Of a DNA stretch of 64,000 nt, positions 11,196 to 22,799 are shown piece after piece. The DNA comes from Rotaria sp. Silwood1 (lineage: Eukaryota; Rotifera; Eurotatoria; Philodinida; Philodinidae). Within the stretch, counting starts at the first letter, position 1; every line of letters starts with the position of its first letter. A program made the translations under genes and the position numbers. The notes beneath the pieces are model-generated. The model was not told the origin of the DNA, made no database searches, and saw only the letters and a program-made list of their open reading frames with translations. Where the stretch lies: positions 1 to 64,000 of the forward strand of contig CAJNOP010000343.1 of NCBI GenBank assembly GCA_905250075.1, given 5' to 3'.

Positions 11196-12404
11196 ATGAA
11201 TAAAACATCTGATATTGGTGCGACAACTCAAGAAATAATGTACACATTTCGTTTTGGTAATTCTAAGGCAACTATTCAACTTACTCAACAACAACTCGAT
11301 CATTTTCCTTATTTGGTCGCTCTCGTTACTCATGCAGATGATTTCGTGTCTGGTAAAAATGAAATTGGTGAATATGTGTTGAGTTCACGAATTCGTCATA
11401 AATGGTTTATGACTATCTTTCAATCAATCATTACAGAACATCCATCGGCTTTATTCATTGAATTGCCACAAGAAGCGAATGTATTAGGCTTGCTTCAGTT
11501 ATATGATTATCTATGTATAGATCCTTTACCTATTCCTCTTTTAAAAGACAAACATCTAGTTCGATCGAATTCTAATAATATTACTAATGAAAAAACACGT
11601 ATTGAATATTTTCGGGCGAAGAACTTGTTGGAAGTACGTGATATAGCTGTTCAATTCATTATTGCTCTTTTCCGCAATGAATACAATTTAGATGATTCTA
11701 ACACATTACACAGCATCTATTCTCTTATCATGACTATTCTCTTAAATCCTAATATTTTCGGTTTACGATTGTGTCATCATACGTTGATGTTGGTGAAAAA
11801 ATTTTGGTTTTCACTTTTTTCTTACAAGCAACAAATTAAACTGCATAATGCTCAAGAATCTCTTCAAAGTATTAAAACTAGGTCTTTGACGTATTTGTAC
11901 GATGATCACCAACCACTTCCTGAGCACTTTGATAATGCCTTTGCTTGGCAAGGTATTTATGTGGCAATAGAAGAAAATATTAATGCTGATTGTGATGAGA
12001 AATTTAACGAAGAGATAATACGTGATCAATACACTTCTATATATCACTTATCGGAATTTATGAATCGCCATATAGAAACATTATTAGCAGATTATCGTCA
12101 ACTTATGGTAAGTTACACAGAAATGTTACTCTGCCAACCACCGAAGCAGCATTTATGGCTATCTCTTTATTCACCAATAAGTGAATCTAATTTGTATGAA
12201 TTATTACCTGTTTTACGTGCACATGTACTATTAATAATTGGGAATTCTGATGACAAAGACTTATACATATATCAACTTAAACAAGAACAAAAGAAAAACG
12301 AAGCAAAATCAGCTCGATCAGGACGTTTCAATACATTGCCTAAACGACCTAAGATCGATAAATTCAAGCATCGATGTGGTCCCAAAATTCAAAAATATCG
12401 ATAA
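11196..12404 (+). CDS. BTB/POZ-like domain protein, intronless
   Basis: This single exon of 402 residues opens with a BTB/POZ-like fold. Residues 17-50 (TFRFGNSKATIQLTQQQLDH and PYLVALVTHADDF) resemble the first strand, helix and turn of BTB domains, and residues 60-110 hold the aromatic, hydrophobic helices that follow. The middle is helical and unassigned (about 130-350). The tail after 365 is rich in lysine and arginine (SGRFNTLPKRPKIDKFKHRC), which would suit nuclear targeting or nucleic-acid contact. BTB domains mediate dimerisation and often recruit cullin-3 ligases, but no partner domain (Kelch, MATH, zinc finger) is visible. The ATG follows a long AT-rich leader. The family call is moderate; the function is unknown. 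Confidence 0.55.
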   Translation: MNKTSDIGATTQEIMYTFRFGNSKATIQLTQQQLDHFPYLVALVTHADDFVSGKNEIGEYVLSSRIRHKWFMTIFQSIITEHPSALFIELPQEANVLGLLQLYDYLCIDPLPIPLLKDKHLVRSNSNNITNEKTRIEYFRAKNLLEVRDIAVQFIIALFRNEYNLDDSNTLHSIYSLIMTILLNPNIFGLRLCHHTLMLVKKFWFSLFSYKQQIKLHNAQESLQSIKTRSLTYLYDDHQPLPEHFDNAFAWQGIYVAIEENINADCDEKFNEEIIRDQYTSIYHLSEFMNRHIETLLADYRQLMVSYTEMLLCQPPKQHLWLSLYSPISESNLYELLPVLRAHVLLIIGNSDDKDLYIYQLKQEQKKNEAKSARSGRFNTLPKRPKIDKFKHRCGPKIQKYR

Positions 12405-13461
12405 AAGCTATTTTCAGAAGAACAATCTATTCTTGAAGAGATGGAATGTGAGTAAAAATGAAGAACACCTTTGAATTCAAATTTAAACAACACAAAATGA
12501 AAAGTTACATCTATGAATACAATGATTTATGAATTAGATCTATTATCACTCTCTTTCTCTATCTCATATTTTTATTATAATATGTAATTTTTTTTTTCAG
12601 TTATTCATCCTCCCAATGATGTGAAATAATACTCTTTAAAAGATCGAGAAAGGATTAATCTAGTTTTAAATAAAAAAAACAATACTCATTCATTATATCA
12701 AAATAAATCTTTTAAAAATAGATCATAATGATCTTTGACAAGTGGTTAAATTGACTTTTATTTTTCTTCAATGTTATCAATATATGTTACAATAGTTTAA
12801 ATCGGTCAATCGAATCATCTAGATTTTGAACAAAAAATAAAATCATTTTCATATATTTATTTATTCAATCTATAAAAAAAAAATACTTCGCCAAGAACAA
12901 TCATCAAACATTAAAACTAATTTAACTTTTTAAATATTGAAGATTTTCTAGAATTTTTTTTTTCATCAATAACTACTTTAAAATAATATGAATACAATGA
13001 AACCTCTGAAAACATATCATACACGATAAACGACTTGACCTAGGAATGCAGATAAATAATTTGGCATCGAGCAAATTTTCTTGTGAAATATTGTATCTTC
13101 GATTTCTAAGAAATTCGAATCAATAAAAAAAAGTAAATAAAAACCTACATATATGTTCTACTTTAACTTAATATTTCAAATAGTTTATCAATTAAATTTT
13201 GTAGAAAATTCTGTAATATCTCTTTATTATTACAAAAGAATTATTCAATCATGCATATTTTTCTATGAACATTATCTTTATTTTAAAATTACATTTTATT
13301 CTCCTAAGTTCTTGGAATTATTGATGAATCTATTATGAAATCACAATTATCATTAAGATTCAAGATATGCTATCTTCATTGTATTGAAAATAACTATATT
13401 ATTTTAAATATAAATAAATATTAATAAATTTTAGGGAACGAGAGAAAAAAAACAAAGATCA
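12405..13461. other. AT-rich spacer between convergent genes
   Basis: This stretch lies between the stop of the BTB-like gene and the stop of ALG14, which converge. It holds poly-T runs and presumably both 3' untranslated regions. No codon-biased exon was seen. Confidence 0.4.
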
Positions 13462-14367
13462 TTAAACAAGTCTTCCAATATATTGAGTTTTTGGATAAAG
13501 TTTAGTTAATTGTGGCCATTGAACAAGAATATATACATGTAAATATTGAAGAATTTTACCCGTTAATGATAATGATTGTACACGACATATGCTTTCAACA
13601 AAAACAATTTTAGGTCGATCAATAAGAAAGAAAATCTATAAAATTAAATCAAAATAAATATTTTGATTATTAATTTGAAAATAAAAAATAAATAAATAAA
13701 TAAAAAATTATTTACTGATAACAATAGACTAGCAATAACAATTGGAATACATGTACCTGGACCATTGATAAGAATCTAATTTAAATCCAAAAATAATAAT
13801 ATATGACTAAAAATTTATAATTAACTTACAAGTTTAGGTTTAATACGATAAACTAATGGAATAACAGTAAAAAATGCCCAAAGTGTAGTAAAAATCGAAC
13901 TAATATAACTTTGACCAACATGACGACTTCGATTAATAAATGATACATTCATATCATCTAATGTCTTAAAAAAAACATAACTTTTATCTTTTACAAAAAA
14001 AATGAAAACGCTAGCGAAAAAAAAAACTCTATATGTCAAAATAAAATAAACTAGTGATTTCAAATAGTTAACAAAACTTTTTGTCGCACATTGATTAAAA
14101 CAAAACAAAAGTCAAATAAATGCTCACATTCTTTTCGAATTCATTCATTTTCTTGGCACTCATTGTATCCGTAGATGCAATAGTATAATATCTTGGTTTA
14201 TATACATTCAAATCAGTACCTGATAATAGACGAAACATTTCTGTTGTATGACCACCTAATGATCATAATGACATTTTATTCATAAATATTTCAATATATA
14301 TATATATATATGTTTACTTACCAGAACCAAGTACAATTAATGTTGATATTGTTTTCTTTTGATTCAT
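13462..14367 (-). CDS. ALG14: ALG14, UDP-GlcNAc transferase subunit
   Basis: Five exons (14322-14367, 14128-14255, 13830-13964, 13716-13775, 13462-13635) join in phase to 180 residues. Diagnostic blocks are LIVLGSGGHTTEMFRLL, STDTMSAKK, INGPGTCIPIVIASLLL, VFVESICRVQSLSLTGKIL and a C-terminal VQWPQLTKLYPKTQYIGRLV. With ALG13, this subunit adds the second GlcNAc to the dolichol-linked glycan on the cytosolic face of the ER; ALG14 is the membrane-anchored partner. The model starts almost directly at the nucleotide-fold strand and lacks the roughly 35-residue N-terminal membrane anchor of the human protein. A 3' splice-like CTTTCTGTAG lies 15 bases before the ATG, so either an upstream exon is missed or the RNA is trans-spliced. 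It lies 190 bases downstream of FAU on the same strand. Confidence 0.92.
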
Positions 14368-14557
14368 ATTTATTTTATTAGTCTACAGAAAGTATGAAAT
14401 TGAATAAATAAAAATAATTAATTTAAAATTTTTATGTTAATAATAATGTTTTATTTAAAAACAAAAAAACAAAACAAAAACTGATATTGCCAATCTTCTT
14501 ATGATGGAAATACAATAGTCAAATAAATAAGAAGTTATTTTTTCATTTTTTAAATCA

Positions 14558-15087
14558 TTATGATGCAGCTTGTTGATTTGAATTTGGTCCACGACGACGA
14601 CCCATAGTAGCAACTTTGTTAACAAATCGTTGTTTATATTGAAGACGACGTTTAGCACGTCCAGTTTTCTTCTTACGTTTTTCTTGTTTAGCTACCTAAA
14701 TAGAATAAGATTTTCATTTTCTTTTTTTAATTCATGATTTTATATTATATATTACCTTTGGTGTTTGACCTTTAACTTTACCAGCACGAGCTAATGAACC
14801 ATGAACTTTACCACCAAATAATTTCATAGTAGCATCAAGTGTTGAACCAGATGCAAAACTACATTGTTCAATAGTTTGTTCATTGTTCAATAGTATACCA
14901 TTATAACTTAATATAAGTTCATTCATATCAATATCATATTCTTCAGCAATATATTCCTAAAGAAAAAGAAAATAAATTTAATTTGTAATAATTATAAAAA
15001 ATAACTTACACGAATATCTTGTATAGTATCATCTTTTTCAAGTTCGAGCTGAAGAAGTTCAGCATCACTACGAATAAATACTTGCAT
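14558..15087 (-). CDS. FAU: FAU: ubiquitin-like FUBI fused to ribosomal protein eS30
   Basis: Three exons (15010-15087, 14756-14956, 14558-14695) give 138 residues. Residues 1 to about 79 are the ubiquitin-like FUBI domain ([20 protein letters not shown] and [13 protein letters not shown]), ending in LFGG. Immediately after the GG comes eS30: [42 protein letters not shown] and a basic tail. In other animals the precursor is cleaved after the GG to release eS30 for the 40S subunit. The tail is slightly longer than in mammals, with extra NQQAAS residues. A TTTATTATTTTAG acceptor-like sequence lies about 27 bases upstream of the ATG with no visible 5' exon. The next gene downstream is ALG14. Confidence 0.95.
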
Positions 15088-15905
15088 GATTTTTGTTTTT
15101 AATCAATGTTGTAACTAAAATAATAAATCAAAAAAAAAGAAATTTTAGACAAATTATGATTATATTATATGATGTAAAAAAACGAGAAATTTTGAAATTA
15201 GTTATGATTCATAATATTCACTCAATATTTCATTTCTATTGGGTAATTATTGGAATATACGAATGTTGATATACGAAAAAAAACACAATGAATACGATTA
15301 GAAATAATTAAAATTATATTTCTTTAAAAACTAATTATAAAAATCATATGATTTTAAATTTTATGATATATATATCTATTCTCATTGATAGATGTCGCTC
15401 ATCTACATTGATACGAAGTCACTTACAGCTGTATACTTGTTATTTATGTCAAAAACAAAACTATATCTTATTTTATATAATGACGGATCAAATACAAAAA
15501 AAAAGCAAAATTTTCAGAACAGATACCATAATAAAGAGCATAACTAAAGTTAACCCTTTTACATCAACAATTCATACGGTTTATTATAATTCATCGTTAA
15601 ATTCTATGCAATACGTGCACATATCTGATCACATTCGCGCCCGTTCTATTGTTTAAATCTACAGATAAAAACAAACAAATTCTATAACGATTATACTAAT
15701 CAATTAGATATATTGATCAACACTGCAAGAATGAGTTTATTTTTATCTCACAATTCAACTTTTTTTTCTTTTTCTGATAATAAATTCTGTATAGATGAAT
15801 AATTTAGTATACAAAATTTTATTGATGCAATAGTAAATCACCATAACTGAATTTATAATAGGCGAAAAAAATATTTTTTTTTTGTTAAATTGATTAACAC
15901 ATGAA
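15088..15905. other. Non-coding stretch between FAU and an F-box gene
   Basis: It contains AT-rich DNA with no recognised domain. A 102-residue plus-strand open frame at 15,348 shows neither codon bias nor a family match and is judged spurious. The right part probably holds the 3' end of the F-box transcript. Confidence 0.35.
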
Positions 15906-17828
15906 TCAATCAAAGTGAAGTACTAAATAAAAAGTTCTATGAAATACGATTTCAGACCATTTACAAATAAAATTATTTTCATTTAATTTTGTTCTTGACT
16001 GATCTATTAACCATTGTCGAATATTTGAAATGTCTATTTGTCTTATAGATGCATCTTTATGAAAAGATATACATAAAAAAGATAAATGTTTTAATTTACG
16101 AATAAGTAATGGTATTGATTCATTTGATTCAAATAAATCAGTAATAAATAATTGTTCGATATTTGAAAATAAATAACAGATTTTTTTAACTTGTTTTACT
16201 GTTAATCCTTGTGATTGTCTATATTTAAATCTATATTTAAGGTTTAGTTGTTTAATCTTTTTTAATTCAATTATTATTTGATGACGATTATGAGATGTTG
16301 CTCTTCTTAATATTTCTATTAAATCATCATAATAGATTTCTATTGATATTTGTGTTGTATTATATTTTAAAATATCATAGAATAATTTTGAATTAATTCG
16401 AAATGGAAATACTATATTTTTAATTGATGATATATTTAAAAATCTATTTAATTGATTATAAGTTATTTCATCGGATATATGCCATATTTCCAATGATTGA
16501 AGATTAGTAAAATGATCATTTGATATTATATCTGGTAGTGTAATCTCACGTAAACGTAATTGACGAATATTTGACATATCATTTATTTTTGATGTTGATA
16601 TTCGTTGAGATGATTTTAGAAATATATCATCTGTATATTCTTTTCCCATATATGGTACTGTATATACTTTTAATCTAGTTAGATTCTTATAATAATCACA
16701 AGTAATAAACCATTTTTTTTCAATTAACCAAAAATCTGTCATAAATGATTTAATTAATTCATTAATATTTATAATCATTTCTATTGAGTGCTCTGAAGCG
16801 AAGAAAAATTTAAAAATTTCTAATTGTGGTATATATTTTCGAATAAAATTTTCCCATTTATAACCATCGATATAATAACTTTGATCACAAATGAGATCAT
16901 GATCACATCTTAATTCTAACTGTTTCAATTGAGTTAAAAGTGATAAATCTTTAAGTAAATTTTGACTCTTATCTGCAGATAAACTGTGTATTTTTAGAGA
17001 ACTTAATGTTTGAAATGTTTGTTTTTGTTGTTGTTGTTCAGGTGAAAACTCAGAAAATAAAATCATATAGATATGAATTGATTTCATATTTATTGTATGC
17101 AAATTGAGCCAATCTAAATCATCAGTAAACAGTGTTTCAATTTCATAATGTTCGATAGTTGATTTTTGTATTGGTAATGTTTTATATTTTCCTGTTAAAA
17201 AAAACAAAGTAGGACAATTCCATGTAAAATATTTTAATGTTTTTATTTCAAATAATATTATATTGCGAATTTGTCCTATTGTATCATCACGAGACATATC
17301 AGTCTTTTTAGATATTAATAAATATTTTAATTGTTGAAAATTTGGTAATAATAAAGTAAGAGATAGTAATTGATCAGCATCCTTCGGAAAAATTGATAAT
17401 GATTGAAGTCTAGTATAAAATAATTCTATAGGATATTTTAATAGACATTCTTCAATATTTATACATGAATTAACATTATTCGATAATGTTAAAGATCTAA
17501 CATGTTGAATATTAAGTGGTAAATTTTGAATAAGATTATATTTTGATTTCATTATTATTTGATCAAAATTTAAATGATAATATTCATATGAATATAATAA
17601 TAATTGTAAACGATAATTAAGATTATTAAATGCATAGATAATATCATCACAATATAAATATTGAAATATAATGAATAGTAATTCATTTGGTAATAATTCA
17701 AATTTTGATATATTTGATTTTTTTATTCCTAATCGTTGAAGAAGATGATAAATATTACAATTTGATATATTACCTTGTTGATCATCGTTATTAGAATTGT
17801 GTAAACCAACACATTGTCGAAGTAACAT
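15906..17828 (-). CDS. F-box protein with leucine-rich tail, intronless
   Basis: A single 640-residue frame. Residues about 41-80 match the F-box consensus (FELLPNELLFIIFQYLYCDD then IIYAFNNLNYRLQLLL). F-box proteins use this domain to bind Skp1 and bring substrates to SCF ubiquitin ligases. The rest is a series of irregular leucine-, isoleucine- and asparagine-rich segments (SLTLSNNV, LQSLSIFPK, LKQLELRCD, IRQLRLREITLP, LQSLEIWHIS) spaced like degenerate leucine-rich repeats and probably forming the substrate-binding half. Intronless F-box/LRR proteins of this type form large families in bdelloid genomes. No substrate can be predicted. The ATG at 17828 is the first in frame. Confidence 0.75.
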   Translation of the reverse strand: MLLRQCVGLHNSNNDDQQGNISNCNIYHLLQRLGIKKSNISKFELLPNELLFIIFQYLYCDDIIYAFNNLNYRLQLLLYSYEYYHLNFDQIIMKSKYNLIQNLPLNIQHVRSLTLSNNVNSCINIEECLLKYPIELFYTRLQSLSIFPKDADQLLSLTLLLPNFQQLKYLLISKKTDMSRDDTIGQIRNIILFEIKTLKYFTWNCPTLFFLTGKYKTLPIQKSTIEHYEIETLFTDDLDWLNLHTINMKSIHIYMILFSEFSPEQQQQKQTFQTLSSLKIHSLSADKSQNLLKDLSLLTQLKQLELRCDHDLICDQSYYIDGYKWENFIRKYIPQLEIFKFFFASEHSIEMIININELIKSFMTDFWLIEKKWFITCDYYKNLTRLKVYTVPYMGKEYTDDIFLKSSQRISTSKINDMSNIRQLRLREITLPDIISNDHFTNLQSLEIWHISDEITYNQLNRFLNISSIKNIVFPFRINSKLFYDILKYNTTQISIEIYYDDLIEILRRATSHNRHQIIIELKKIKQLNLKYRFKYRQSQGLTVKQVKKICYLFSNIEQLFITDLFESNESIPLLIRKLKHLSFLCISFHKDASIRQIDISNIRQWLIDQSRTKLNENNFICKWSEIVFHRTFYLVLHFD

Positions 17829-18915
17829 GACTTATCAATGAATAAATATAACAAATGAAATATATTGTAGCATGTTGTTATATATGGTATGACGATGCAA
17901 AAGTATATCAAGTGATAAGAAAGATAAGATAATCGATCTCATAATATTATAATAAAACAATTTTGAAAATCAGTTGTCATTGAAAACTATGAATATAACT
18001 ATAACGAACTAATTATAGCAAAAAAAATTAAATTTTTATTTTGTCATCATAACTGTTCAATCAATAAATCTTGAAAAAAAGAATTCTATTGTACGTTATT
18101 TTTCAACGAAAAATAATAATTATGTTCGATATTTTGTGAATGAATCTTCTTTTTTTTTACATTGGCATACACATTGTGATAGCATCGACGTTTTTGTTAT
18201 TTAAAACATTTGAAATATTGTTTCTAAAAATATCTTTTAGACATATGGCAACAAACAAATCAACTTTTTTCAGACAGATAAAATGGCGTAGAAAATTAAA
18301 GTGAAAACAAAACTTGCAGTTTTTCAGTGACGAACAAATGCCATCTTTATACTACATAATAGTGTTTATCATTCAAATAAAAAACTAATTGTCAGCCGAT
18401 TTGATGCTGAAGGGAACAATAAATCCGTTGGGCCATGACAGCAATGAAGAATAGTTTATTCAAGACTTTCAAATTGAGAAAATCTCTACAACAAAATGAA
18501 TGTTTCTAGCTAATATCTTTCGATTAGCAATGGAAAGATACACATGAATGGTTCATGCACTAGCAAAATCAGTCAAATAGGGAAATTGTATTCATGTACT
18601 TTTTCAAAATAATAGAATTTTTTCGCTTGAAAAATGCTAAATAATTCATTTATTTACGACATCTATTAAAATCAGTTTTTTATATCATTGAAGTTCTTTT
18701 TTTTTTGATATAAGAAAACAAACACGAACAGAGAATGTTTACATAAGATTTTGAAAATATAATCTGAACTATAATGAAATCTATATGGATGTTTCTAAGC
18801 AACAAAGATGCAAAAAAAATTATCATGAAAAAGTGAATACAGTAAATAGCAACAATGAATTGTTGTTTAATAGTTCTTAACGACTCATTGGCGAGTGTAA
18901 GCAAAACAATAATAC
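17829..18915. other. Divergent intergenic region
   Basis: This is the upstream region shared by the minus-strand F-box gene and the plus-strand EFHC1 gene. It is AT-rich, with no exon or clear core promoter motif recognised. Promoters for both genes are expected here by position. Confidence 0.35.
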
Positions 18916-21545
18916 ATGGAAGGTTTACCACGTTTACCCGGAAACTCATTCCGTGATCCAACAGTATGTATGATTAATAATTATTAACTTTTCTTCTATT
19001 TGATTATTATACAAATATTTATATATTTAGCAAACTAACTTTCATGTTAGTCATACACTCGATTTTAAAAATGGTCATCGAGTAACAAAATGGCCTGAAG
19101 TTGGATTAGGTAATCGATTTCTTTTACTCTTCATACATCATAATATTTGTCTATTATTTTTTTAGGTGGTACACGTATTAATTATAATCAAATTAGTGAA
19201 GATGAATTAGAACTTCTTCGAAATTATCGCCCTGAATTATTATATGGTAAAACTGTTGTTCAAACACCTGATAAATTTGTTCCAGCTACATTAGCATTTG
19301 ATAAAAAAGTACTTCGTTTTTTTGGATATTTTAAACAAACAATACCAGAAAGTCCAAATGAATATTATCGTGTACGATCAGTGAAAATTTTATATTATCT
19401 TGAAGATGATAGTTTAGAAATACTTGAAGAAATACAAGAAAATAGTGGTATACCACAAGGTAAATTAATACGTCGTCATCGATTTCCAAAAAATGATCAA
19501 GGTGAAACATATAATTTTCGTGATCTTAATCTTGGTCAAAATTTAGCTGTTTATGGAAAAGTATTTCGTATTTGTGATTGTGATGCATTTACTCGTGTAA
19601 GATAAAAAAACAAAATAAATTCTTGATAATAAAAACAAAAAAAAAATTTGTTTCATTTTGTAATATTGATTTAGGAATGGCTTGAAAGTGAAGGTATACA
19701 TGTAAATCAATCAGAATTAATTCCACGTGATTCATATTTAATGAAACGACAACAAGCAGCTGAAATTAAAACATATAAAACAAAAAATGATTTTGATAAA
19801 CTTAAACAATATGTTGAAATGGATAGAAAAGTATTACGTTTTTATGCTATTTGGGATGATCGTTCACAAATGTTTGGAGAACAAAGAGAATTTCTTATTC
19901 ATTATTATTTAGTTAATGATACAATGGAAATACGAGAAGTACATAAATCTAATAATGGTCGAGATCCATTTCCTATACTTATAACTCGCCATAAAATTCC
20001 AAAAGATCGTTATGATATTAAAGGTTTGTATAGATGTTATGAAAGTTAAATTATCTTTATCATTCCAGCATTCAGTTTCGAGTTAGATTCTATGAGAAGA
20101 ATATTGTTTTCGATTGAAAAATAATATAATCAAAATGAATTATTTTTCAGGTACGTTTCCTCATGTCTTTCTTGAATTAACTGATACTGAAATAAATGAT
20201 TATTATAAACCATCGGATTTAATGATTGGAAAAACAATTAATATTTATGGTCGAAATTTTCTTATTTATGATTGTGATTTATTTACAAAAACATTTTATA
20301 CAAAAAATTTTGGTACTAGTAATTTTGAATCAATTAATACTCAAGCACCACGTATTGAATTTGCTAAAATGGTAAAATATAATCTAATTTTTTTTTTTCG
20401 TAAAAGAAAACTTTTATATATATATATGATTTATTAGGAAATTCCACCATATAATGGATTTGGTTCATTAGAAGATTCATTACAAAATTGCTTACGTCTT
20501 CAACCTGAACGACCGAAAAAAGATTATGTAAAATTGATGGAAAATGATCATCGTATACTTCGTTATGAAGCTGTTTTAGTACGAAAAACCAATCTATTAT
20601 TTTCTATTTTTCATATTCGATACAAAAAATATTTTTTTTTGTTTTTATTGTTTAGGATAGTCCTCGTGAAGACGATAAATTACGTAAATTCATTATCAGT
20701 TATCGTCTTGGTGATGATACAATTAGTATTCATGAACCACCTCAACGCAATACAGGTATCATTGGTGGACGATTTCTTGAACGAACACGTGTATCAAAAC
20801 CAAGTAAATATAATCATTATAGAATATTCAATAAATATTATTTTCTTTTTTAAAGACTCATCACCTGAACATCCACAATTTTATGGTCCATCTGATTTTT
20901 ATATTGGTGCAACAATTGAAGTATTTCATCAACGTTTTATTATTTGTTCAGCTGATTTATATGTATTAAAATATGCTGAAGAACATCCTGAACAATTTTC
21001 ATCAATTGTTATTGAATCCTTACGAAAACATTTAAGTAATGAATTAGGTCGACCTGATGCTCGACTTAGTACAAATATACATATAAAACGTAAACCAGGT
21101 GATTTTATACGTTTATATGCTGAAATTCGTAATAAATTAAAACATATGCGTATAACAAATCATGAAGAAATACGACAAATGTTTTTACGTTATGATAAAG
21201 ATCGTAATGGTTATATTTCACGAGAAAATATTTTTGATATATTTCGACAAATTAATTTACCACTTGATGATGATCTTATCGATGCGGTAAGACACATTTT
21301 AACTAGTGGCGTAACTTCAAGAAACGAGAATTCAAAAACAAAAAAAAGCCTAATTTTCAATTGCGTAAAATAAGCGCGTTTTTCTTTTTAGACTTCGAAG
21401 CAAAATCTTAGTTACGTCACTAGAATAAACGAATTTGAACTTTCTATTGTTCTTGTTTTTATATATTTAGATGATTGCTGAATGTACAACGAATGAACAA
21501 GGAAAAATAAATTTATATGATTTTTTACGTTTCTTCGATAATTAA
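18916..21545 (+). CDS. EFHC1: EFHC1-type ciliary protein with three DM10 domains and an EF-hand
   Basis: Nine exons (18916-18963, 19031-19109, 19166-19596, 19675-20023, 20151-20371, 20438-20578, 20656-20803, 20856-21286, 21471-21545) join in phase to 640 residues, the same length as the human protein. It opens with GLPRLPGNSFRDPT as in the family. Three DM10 domains follow: AFDKKVLRFFGYF near residue 92, MDRKVLRFYAIWDD near 240, and NDHRILRYEAVL near 420. A C-terminal EF-hand has the loop DKDRNGYISREN. EFHC1 is a microtubule-inner protein of ciliary doublets, fitting an animal with a large ciliated corona. The last intron is 184 bases; the others are mostly 50-130. It ends 80 bases from the convergent DNTTIP2 gene. 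Confidence 0.93.
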
Positions 21546-21625
21546 ACAATTGATAATGAAGATTCACGTCTTGTTATTTTTGTTCCCTTTATCTATTTTT
21601 TTTTTTTTTTCAATAAACAAAATGC

Positions 21626-22668
21626 TCATTTTTTTTTATTTTTTAAACGTTTCATATGTTTCATAGCAGCAATACGTCGACGATTTGTTTCTTTAATTTC
21701 AACGTAACGTTTTCTACTAAATCTAAAATAAAAGAAAAAAAAAAGATTGAAAATTCGAAAAAAAAAACAAAACAACATACTTTTTAACTTTACTATCATT
21801 ATAAAGTTCTTCAAGAATTGTTTTCTTTCGATTTTTCTTCGGTATACGTCGATAGAAATCAGCTGGATTATCAACAACAGTACCAGTCTAATATAAATGA
21901 ATAGAAGAATTCAATAATTCTTGTTTTTTTTTATAAAATTTACTTGAAAATATTTTGGAAGACCTTTTATATCACTTCCTTTTTTAAAAAATTTATCAGC
22001 ATATAAACCACTACGCATTTGAATAGCAATTAAATCATTTTTCTTTTCTTCAGTCATTTCTGGTGCTGGCATATGATACCAATTGTTACCTTTAGTTTTA
22101 CTTCGTTCGATCTAAAAAACAAAATTAAGTAATAAAGAATTTGTTTTTTTTTCTTTTGTAGAAATTAAATTACTTGTCGTTGTCGTTTAGCTTCACGTTG
22201 ATGAATATCATATGGTGGTACTTCACTTTTTTTAACAAAATCATCATTTATAACTGTTTGTGGAATCGACTAGAAATGAATCAATAAAAATAGATCAAAT
22301 TTTATATTATTATATATTTACTTGACTAGTAGTTAATGCACTGACTATATTTGACGATCGAGATTTTACTTTTCGAACATCCTAAATATAAATTTCATTT
22401 TGTATAAAATATTCTAGAATTATCTGAAATTTTTATTCAAATATATAAACATTTCTTTTACATCATGTTTCATTTTCAATACTTCTCGAAGTTAAGAAAA
22501 TTATGAAAAAATATATTTAAGTTTTATCATCATCTTCTATCTCATAGTATTGATATATGATTGAAAATAAAACTTTTCTATTCAAATATAATTAATAATT
22601 TTACATACAAAATTAAGAATATCATAAGTTTTAATTGATACACCTGGATCAATAGTTCTATTTGACAT
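21626..22668 (-). CDS. DNTTIP2: DNTTIP2/FCF2 family pre-rRNA processing protein
   Basis: Six exons (22609-22668, 22322-22381, 22174-22269, 21944-22111, 21781-21887, 21626-21722) give 195 residues. The second half is a full Fcf2 domain: NNWYHMPAPEMTEEKKNDLI, LYADKFFKKG, KGLPKYFQ, TGTVVDNPADFYRR and a basic lysine-rich end. Fcf2/DNTTIP2 acts in the nucleolus in early cleavage of the 18S pre-rRNA with the small-subunit processome. The protein is short: the human member has a long N-terminal extension, whereas this resembles the yeast form. A TTTTTTAAG acceptor-like sequence abuts the ATG directly. It is the last gene of a minus-strand series NDUFA4-CDK9-DNTTIP2. Confidence 0.88.
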
Positions 22669-22799
22669 CTTAAAAAATCAATAAAAGAAAGATCATATTT
22701 TTATATAAATCTGTACAATATATGGATATTTTTATTTATTTATTCATCGTGTATAACAATAAACAAAAGAAATATATATATATATTTTTTTTTTCTCTT

